From the NCBI GenBank assembly GCA_963556145.1, contig OY744461.1, forward strand, positions 3,162,001-3,226,000: DNA of 64,000 nucleotides, given 5' to 3'. Positions 58,382 through 64,000 of the stretch are shown here, piece by piece. Position numbers and translations under genes: made by a program. Position 1 is the stretch's first letter. Every line of letters starts with the position of its first letter. The notes under the pieces were generated by a model, which saw only the letters and a program-made list of their open reading frames with translations, was not told the DNA's origin and did not search any database. Source of the stretch: Hygrocybe punicea. Lineage: Eukaryota > Basidiomycota > Agaricomycetes > Agaricales > Hygrophoraceae.

Positions 58382-58980
58382 TGGAGAGTTTATGGGTGTG
58401 CATGATTTCCCTGAAGAGGAGGTCAGGGGGGAACTTATTCTCTGTAAATATAGGCCCAGTCAAGACCCTTTGATCATTGTTCTTGGCTTAAATCAGTGGG
58501 TGCAGAGATATGATGAGAAGGAGCAATGTATTTTCAGTGAGAACTCAGAACTCCATAATTTCAACTATTTTTTCATACCAACAATTCATGTGTTTTTGGG
58601 TTGAAATTTCAGTCTTTGGTTGTCAAATTCACAGTGAATCTTTTCACATATTTTTTGTCTGATTTGTGATTCACACTGTTTTGACAATAATTTCACTGTA
58701 AAAGTAGGTGAAGGGTTGCCAATGTCCACTATAATATAGCAATATCTGTATTTTGTAAATAACTATTGATATACTGTATGCGGCTTGATGTAGAAGAGCA
58801 CGCGAATACCTAATCGAGCTAAGGCTTTGTAAGCGACTAAATTAAACCTAATGTGTCTCCCCAGAACATTATCACAATTTATAGGGAGACATGCGCTTCC
58901 CCAAAGTCTTCATCCTCTCTCTCTCTCTGTCCCCTCATCTCAGACTTCCTCTTCGCCCAATAATTTTTTTTGATACCTCT
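58382..58980. other. intergenic, nothing recognised
   Basis: 3' region of the CUE gene, AT-rich after 58550. A ctctctctct run lies near 58915. Confidence 0.4.
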
Positions 58981-58984
58981 CCGT

Positions 58985-60140
58985 TCTCAAAAATGACTTC
59001 TGGAACTGCTCCTTGAGGTGTTACTGGGAAAGACATATCAAATCTCTTTCCTTTCGACTCTGGTTCCTCTAGACCCTTAACACGTGAAGATGCCATAAAA
59101 GAAAATGTTGCCATCACCATGAGAAATTTACTAAGGGACTCACAGAGAGACGACCCTAATTTCCAGGACATCATAGAAGAACATGAACCTTTACTAGACC
59201 TTGACGAACTAGATTCCAATGGCAATCTCAGATTCCCACACCTGCTTCCTCCCTTCACTTCTGACGACTCTGGCGACTCCAGAACAAAGTCACTCTCTAG
59301 TTCCATTTTGAATATCTTCACTGAAATTCTTAAGATGTCTCCATGATCCAAGAAACTAATTTCTACTCTACTGAACGACACTGAAAAATCTGTTGACTCT
59401 CCCGATTTCACCATCTCCGCCCCTGAAATCCTATTTTCAACAGCCAATGAACGTCCTGTCGAATCCCATACTTCCATCGAATTCCGTGTTCACCCGCATA
59501 TAATCACTCTCACTAAGTCCAAACATCACATTCTGCTCTCTATGTTTACCTCTGCTTCCACTGACAAACTCTGGAAAAACTCCGCTTCGCTCTCAATGAA
59601 AAAGATCACCACCATTTCTGGATCCAAAGCCACAATTTTAGATTTAACCCAATTCCCGGACAAAGACGACATTTCCATATCTGAATTCCACGAGGCCTAT
59701 CAGAATCTTCTTGAATTCCAAGCTCTCTACAGTGATCAAGAATTCCATCAATGATCCAGCTCTCATGACAAATTTTTATGTACCCAGCTTCATTTTACAC
59801 AGAACTTTCGTGCAATCAAAGCTTTTGACAAAGAACAACACCAAGATGCCTCTTACGACCCTCACACCTTCAACGAAGACCGTTATCTCACCCGCTTTGA
59901 ATCTGTTAAAGCTGAGGTTTTCCGTTCTGAACAATGCGAAGACCTCGAACGCTTACATTGAGGAGGACTCAATCGCCCCCAAATCCAATAGATCGTGTTA
60001 TAAACCATACCCCTCCTCATCAAAAACCACCAGTATTCGCAAAGATGGCAAACCCTTTCATGAAGGCAAGGTTGACACACCCGGCGCTGGTACTTGCCTC
60101 ATCTGTGGTAGGGCTGGCCACAAATTCCACGCTTGCACAT
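58985..60140 (+). pseudogene. decayed retrotransposon gag, cut by the FA element
   Basis: Plus-strand pieces in two or more frames with several stops: MRNLLRDSQRDDPNFQDIIE (59119), FRVHPHIITLTKSKHHILLS (about 59480), LWKNSASLSMKKITTISGSK, FHEAYQNLLEFQALY, then in another frame QHQDASYDPHTFNEDRYLTR and, near 60040-60140, DGKPFHEGK and a zinc knuckle CLICGRAGHKFHACT (C-x2-C-x4-H-x4-C). A TGA and a TAG break it at 59013 and 59962. The knuckle is followed at once by the FA LTR at 60141, so the 3' part of this element is displaced or lost. Its Gag is unlike that of F2 and FA, so this is a different, older retroelement. Confidence 0.65.
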
Positions 60141-60934
60141 TGTAGAGGGTCCTCGACCCTCTGAGGCCGTAACATCGATATCTAGCGAATCCGCTCGAAC
60201 CCGACGTCTCTAGCAATCTACGTTCGAACCCGACGCAACCCGACGCAACCCGATGCATACCGACTAGCACGGCCGCTCACGTACCTGGTCGGTCTATCTC
60301 CTAAACTCACGGAACTTCAAATATCAAAGATAGATCTCATCGGACTGGGATCCCGACATCGGACTTGCCTTATTCACGCCTAGCGTCTCCCTTATGGGGA
60401 TATAGTAAAGTATATTGCATCTTTTACGGTTTTTATATCTTCCACCCATTTTCCCTGTCATCGTCGCCTCGCAACGCTCTTCCTACTTCCCCATTTTTAT
60501 TCTCCTTTGTCTCCTCTCATCGGCCGAGGACTCTTGTCCGAATCTAGGTACACAAATTTGTAGTATAAAAACGGTGCCCAAGCGCCGTCTCAGAATAAGA
60601 AACCAGTTCCCCCATTTCCTCTCTCTGAGAATTAAGTCTCTCAGTAAATTCCATCGCACACATTGCTCGTCGGATTCCTCGACGCCCTCCCCGTCGTTCT
60701 ACCGCCTTTATCTCTACGTTTCTCGTCACCTGACACCCGACCCGCCGTACCCGACATCGTCGGCTTCGTCGGCTTCGATCGGTCTCGATAGATTTCAATA
60801 GTTTACTCGGCGGCTTCTTACTTTTTATATCCTATTATCTTACTGAAGCTTGTTAGACTATTCCTAGTCACTTCTACGCTGACCCCACAGGCTTAGGATT
60901 ATTATTCCGCAGCCACCCTGACCTCGCCTTTACA
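60141..60934 (+). repeat. FA 5' LTR
   Basis: 794 bp. Starts tgtagagggtcctcgaccct (stem AGAGGGTC/GACCCTCT), ends cctcgcctttaca. Contains agactattcct (60855-60865), complementary to aggaatagtct (60951-60961) at the 3' edge of the primer binding site. Its last 80 bases (gtcacttctacgctgac...) resemble the end of the F1 LTR. Confidence 0.9.
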
Positions 60935-60936
60935 TC

Positions 60937-60953
60937 TGGAGCCCACCGCGAGG
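60937..60953 (+). promoter_or_regulatory. primer binding site of FA
   Basis: tggagcccaccgcgagg, two bases after the LTR; identical in F1, F2 and F3. Confidence 0.85.
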
Positions 60954-61480
60954 AATAGTCTAGCACCACCATAGCTTCCTCTTCCCGTATCCCTCCCTCT
61001 GACCGTCGTCTTCGAGAACTTCCTCGAAGAACTCTTCAACAAGAACTATCTTTAGCCGCCTTCGACCCGACAATCGACGACGACTTCTTCCAGCTAGTAC
61101 CCGACCACCTCGCTCGACATAACAATCTCCCGCTCGTCTCAGGGTCAAACACCCCCCTATATCTTTCATCCGACAGTCTCGAATCGGTTGATATACCGAT
61201 AATTACCATTACACCCGACTCATCCGATCTCAGTTCGACACCCGCATCGCCTACGTCCCCGACTTCAACCTCGCTAGAAACCCCGTCCACGTCTTTGCTC
61301 TCGACATTGAAAACTCCGTCATCGTCATCGTCTCCGTCTTCGCTCTCGACATCGAAAACTCCGTCATCGACATCGTCCCCGTCTTCGTCTTTGTCCACGC
61401 CGTCATCGCCCACGTTACCCGACCCGCTCATCGTACACCCGACAACCGCTTCATCGACATTTCAGCTTCTTCCACCCACA

Positions 61481-63736
61481 ATGACTTCGACCTCTGGATC
61501 TTCGACCGCTCCCCACGTTACCGCTCCCCATGTTACTCCACAACAAATGCCCGCTCGCGGTCACTCCACGGCCCCGACCTTCGACGGGAACCCGCTTAAT
61601 TTAAACCGCTTCTTCGAAGAAGTCGAGATACTTGCTGCCGATGCCGCTCTCGACGACGCAGGATGCATCAAGCATAGTCTGCGCTACGCGTCGCTTAGTG
61701 ACTACGAGCTATGGGCAAGTTTACCTAGCGCGACCGGCGTCGATTATGCCGCATTCAAAAAGAGCGTACTCGTGCTATACCCGGGTACGGAAGACGATCA
61801 CCAGTACACTATGGCGGATCTCGACCATCTTACGCACACCCAAACCGCTTACGGTATCCGTACCCGCGCTGAACTTGGCGAATATTACCGCGAGTTCATC
61901 CGGATCTCGGGATTCCTCTTAGACAAGGGTCGAATCTCTCCCCGAGAACGCAACATCGCGTACGAGAACGGCTTCCATGTCGAGCTTAAAAAGGACATCA
62001 AAACCCGTCTGCAGTACCAAAAGCCGAACCATTTCCATAGCGACCCTTACGACTTCCAGGACTTCCACAATTGCGCCCACTTCTTGCTGGCCGGAACCGC
62101 GGCCGAACCGTCCACCGTCTCTCGTCTCTCGTCAACGTCGCCTGCCGCCATCCGGTACTCGACTCCAATGGAACCCGCCACCCGCTACCCGCCACCCGCT
62201 CGCTATGACCCGGTCATTCCTAAAGCGGAACCGGTCGAACCTAACGTATCTGACCTATTTCGTCTCGTTTCGCAACAACTCGCCATCCTCACGCAAGCCC
62301 TCACCGAACACAACAACCCCCCAAAGCCGTGTGCAAATAGGGCTGAGCCGACCACCGCGGGACAGGGTTTCACCAATTTCAACTGCCTCTTTTGCGACGA
62401 CCCGTTCCATCGTATACGCGATTGTCCCATCTGCGAGCAGTACACTCGAGACGGGATATGCCGCAAGAACGAGCACGGCCGCATCGTGTTGCCTAACGGA
62501 ATGTATCTTCCAAAGGCTATCGTCGGCAAAAATATGAGGGAACGCTTCGACGCGTGGCACGCACAGAACCCCGGCAACCGCGCTCCCCCTGCCCGCAACC
62601 CCACAGAACCGTTCCAACGCGACCCGCCGCCTCATGTAAAAGCTAACTTCGTCTCCGCCGTCGAAGTACCCACCTACGAACCAGAGGTCACCACCGAGTA
62701 CGCCGACATCTTTCAGTCCACGACGTCCGACATCGACGACGACAACGAACAGATTAAGGTTCTGGAAGCCGAAGTGCAGCGGCTTCGTAAACGGGTTAGA
62801 TTCGACGGTGTAGAGATCCCATCAAAGACGAAAGGCAAGTCTAGAGAAACGTTTCCCAATCTGCCCACCACTTCCACGTCTGTCCCCGCCGCGAAACCCG
62901 CCGAGAAAACGGCCAGACCTATCAACGAGCAGCCGATCACCATAGTCCCCCCTTCGAACACGCGGCCAACTGAGCCGACCGTCCTTGTACCGCGCACTCC
63001 CCAGAACCTTCCCGCATCGCACCCCCAATACCGCTACCAAGCCCCCATCGAAGATCCCGGTATCGCCAAGTCCGTCATCGACCGCGCGCTCGATTCTCAA
63101 GTCTGCATTTCGCAGCGAGAACTTTTAGCCATGTCGTCCGACGCCCGCCGTCACATGAAGGACCTCACTACGTCGAAAAAGGTCACCGCCGAGAGTAACA
63201 ACGTCGAGGTCTTCCACTTTCACGCACCCGAAATCCCCACTCGCGCCTGTCAACACTGTCAGGAAAACGTCCCGCTCGTCGTCGGCCGCGACTCAGTCCC
63301 TCTCCGTGCGGTCTACCCGCTCATCAACGGCAAATTCGTATTCGAGTGCGTCCTCGACAACGGTTCCATGATCATCGGCATGCGGCGCGATATTTGGGAG
63401 AAACTCGGTTACGGCCTCCAAAATATGAAGATGCGGATGCAGTCGGCAAATAAAAGCGACAACGACACCCTCGGCCGGATCGCCAACCTAAAATTCACCT
63501 TCGGCGACGTCGATCTTTTCCTCCAAGTCCAAGTCGTCGACGACGCCCCCTACGAGATCCTCATCGGCCGCCCGTTCTTCACGCTTTCCGAGGCCCTTAC
63601 GAAGGATTATAAAAACGGAGAACAACAGGTCACGATCACGGATCCAAACACCGGCGCCGTCGTCACCTTGCCCACCATCGAGCACAACCAAAAGAACCGA
63701 CGAGAGCGGTCCGACACCGGAAAGCCGGATTTTTAG
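61481..63736 (+). CDS. FA Gag-protease polyprotein (Ty3/gypsy type)
   Basis: First ATG in the frame is at 61481 (MTSTSGSSTAPHVT); the same frame is open further upstream without an ATG. A capsid-like domain spans residues about 25-205 (APTFDGNPLNLNRFFEEVE, LGEYYREFIRISGFLLDKGR). A CCHC knuckle CLFCDDPFHRIRDC lies near residue 300, a basic and Pro-rich linker follows, then a retropepsin-like region near residues 605-705: VFECVLDNGSMIIGMRRDIW and DDAPYEILIGRPFF (flap/IxGRP motif). The active site reads D-N-G-S rather than the usual D-S/T-G. Stop TAG at 63734-63736; the next frame begins by a -1 shift at a run of five T. Gag would package RNA, and this Gag may also package the nonautonomous relatives. 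Confidence 0.87.
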   Translation: MTSTSGSSTAPHVTAPHVTPQQMPARGHSTAPTFDGNPLNLNRFFEEVEILAADAALDDAGCIKHSLRYASLSDYELWASLPSATGVDYAAFKKSVLVLYPGTEDDHQYTMADLDHLTHTQTAYGIRTRAELGEYYREFIRISGFLLDKGRISPRERNIAYENGFHVELKKDIKTRLQYQKPNHFHSDPYDFQDFHNCAHFLLAGTAAEPSTVSRLSSTSPAAIRYSTPMEPATRYPPPARYDPVIPKAEPVEPNVSDLFRLVSQQLAILTQALTEHNNPPKPCANRAEPTTAGQGFTNFNCLFCDDPFHRIRDCPICEQYTRDGICRKNEHGRIVLPNGMYLPKAIVGKNMRERFDAWHAQNPGNRAPPARNPTEPFQRDPPPHVKANFVSAVEVPTYEPEVTTEYADIFQSTTSDIDDDNEQIKVLEAEVQRLRKRVRFDGVEIPSKTKGKSRETFPNLPTTSTSVPAAKPAEKTARPINEQPITIVPPSNTRPTEPTVLVPRTPQNLPASHPQYRYQAPIEDPGIAKSVIDRALDSQVCISQRELLAMSSDARRHMKDLTTSKKVTAESNNVEVFHFHAPEIPTRACQHCQENVPLVVGRDSVPLRAVYPLINGKFVFECVLDNGSMIIGMRRDIWEKLGYGLQNMKMRMQSANKSDNDTLGRIANLKFTFGDVDLFLQVQVVDDAPYEILIGRPFFTLSEALTKDYKNGEQQVTITDPNTGAVVTLPTIEHNQKNRRERSDTGKPDF

Positions 63737-64000
63737 AAGTCGAGGACCCGGAGATACCTCTCGGAAAGGACGCACCGGGAGATGAGAAGCCGCCACTCGA
63801 AAGCGACCACACCTATACCACGAACTATGCTTCCCTTTTGCCGTTTCCCCTAGAAGAGGACTTATGTTTTTCTATCGATTTAGATTTCTCTTCGTCTCAG
63901 CCTCAGACTGCCGCCCAGTACATTTCATTGTTGACCGATGTACAAAATCAGCTACGTACTACCGATACCCTTCCTTCGTCTTGTTCCGTCTCCGCTCCTG
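63732..64000 (+). CDS. FA pol frame, 5' part only, in -1 frame
   Basis: After the T run in ggatttttag, the -1 frame is open to the window end (LEVEDPEIPLGKDAPGDEKP onward). It overlaps the end of gag-protease. No reverse transcriptase motif is reached. A programmed -1 shift is plausible but not proved. Confidence 0.6.

Larger units (their letters stand above)
60141..64000 (+). mobile_element. FA: LTR retrotransposon with gag-protease and pol start, runs off the window
   Basis: 5' LTR 60141-60934, primer binding site 60937-60953, gag-protease 61481-63736, and a further open frame to the window end. The left flank is acat (60137-60140); the right end is outside the window. A solo LTR of the same family lies at 9225-10017. 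It is the only family here with more than a Gag, so it is the best candidate to supply proteins for F1, F2 and F3. Confidence 0.88.

Noticed and set aside
60937..60953. Naming the priming tRNA
   Set aside because: The tRNA 3' end implied by the site (cctcgcggtgggctcca) did not match one I can name with confidence.

Overview
The window reads as genomic DNA from a filamentous basidiomycete, most likely an agaricomycete. The evidence is short spliceosomal introns of about 45-70 bp, KDZ-type transposon proteins with CxC5/CxC6 cysteine clusters, PIF/Harbinger elements with a separate Myb-like gene, Ty3-like Gag proteins, and ordinary fungal housekeeping genes (Sec23, DASH Dam1, an ASCC2/Cue3-type CUE protein). 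I cannot name the species.

Layout. 1-3.6 kb holds a frameshifted fragment of an alpha-1,3-glucan synthase gene and, on the minus strand, a WD40 gene. 3.7-8.5 kb is gene-free, with a 151-bp minisatellite (5.3-6.6 kb), a 77-bp duplication and a 33-bp minisatellite (7.6-8.5 kb). 8.5-27 kb is one old LTR element (F1-old) broken by later insertions: a solo LTR of family FA, a young element of its own family with LTRs that look identical (F1-young, 11920-17953), a gag-bearing element F2 (18807-25093), and a hAT-type element. F2 itself contains a solo F1 LTR and a 387-bp foldback element. 27.1-28.7 kb is another hAT-type element. 29.4-36.2 kb is a KDZ-type element. 36.8-44.5 kb is a PIF/Harbinger element whose transposase gene is split by LTR element F3 (40114-43872), which is itself split by a hAT MITE. 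44.7-58.4 kb is a host gene island: sec23, two unrecognised genes, dam1 and an ASCC2/Cue3 gene. 58.9-64 kb returns to mobile DNA: a decayed gag truncated by the 5' end of an FA element with gag-protease and the start of a pol frame.

How the parts work together. Four LTR families with different LTRs (220, 622, about 793 and 929 bp) and different cargo share the same primer binding site two bases inside the LTR, 4-bp target duplications, and a hairpin at the very start of the LTR. Three of them share a complementarity between LTR and PBS-flanking sequence, and the three with a visible 3' end share a hairpin 21-22 bases before the 3' LTR. Only FA shows gag-protease-pol reading frames. F2 has gag plus a spliced antisense gene. 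F1 and F3 have neither gag nor pol and instead carry 53-residue Pro/His-rich tandem repeats. I infer one replication machinery with several passengers. C-to-T change at CpG is visible in the older copies and can explain several in-frame TGA codons. I saw no tRNA, rRNA or CRISPR array. All calls are by eye, with no alignment or database search.
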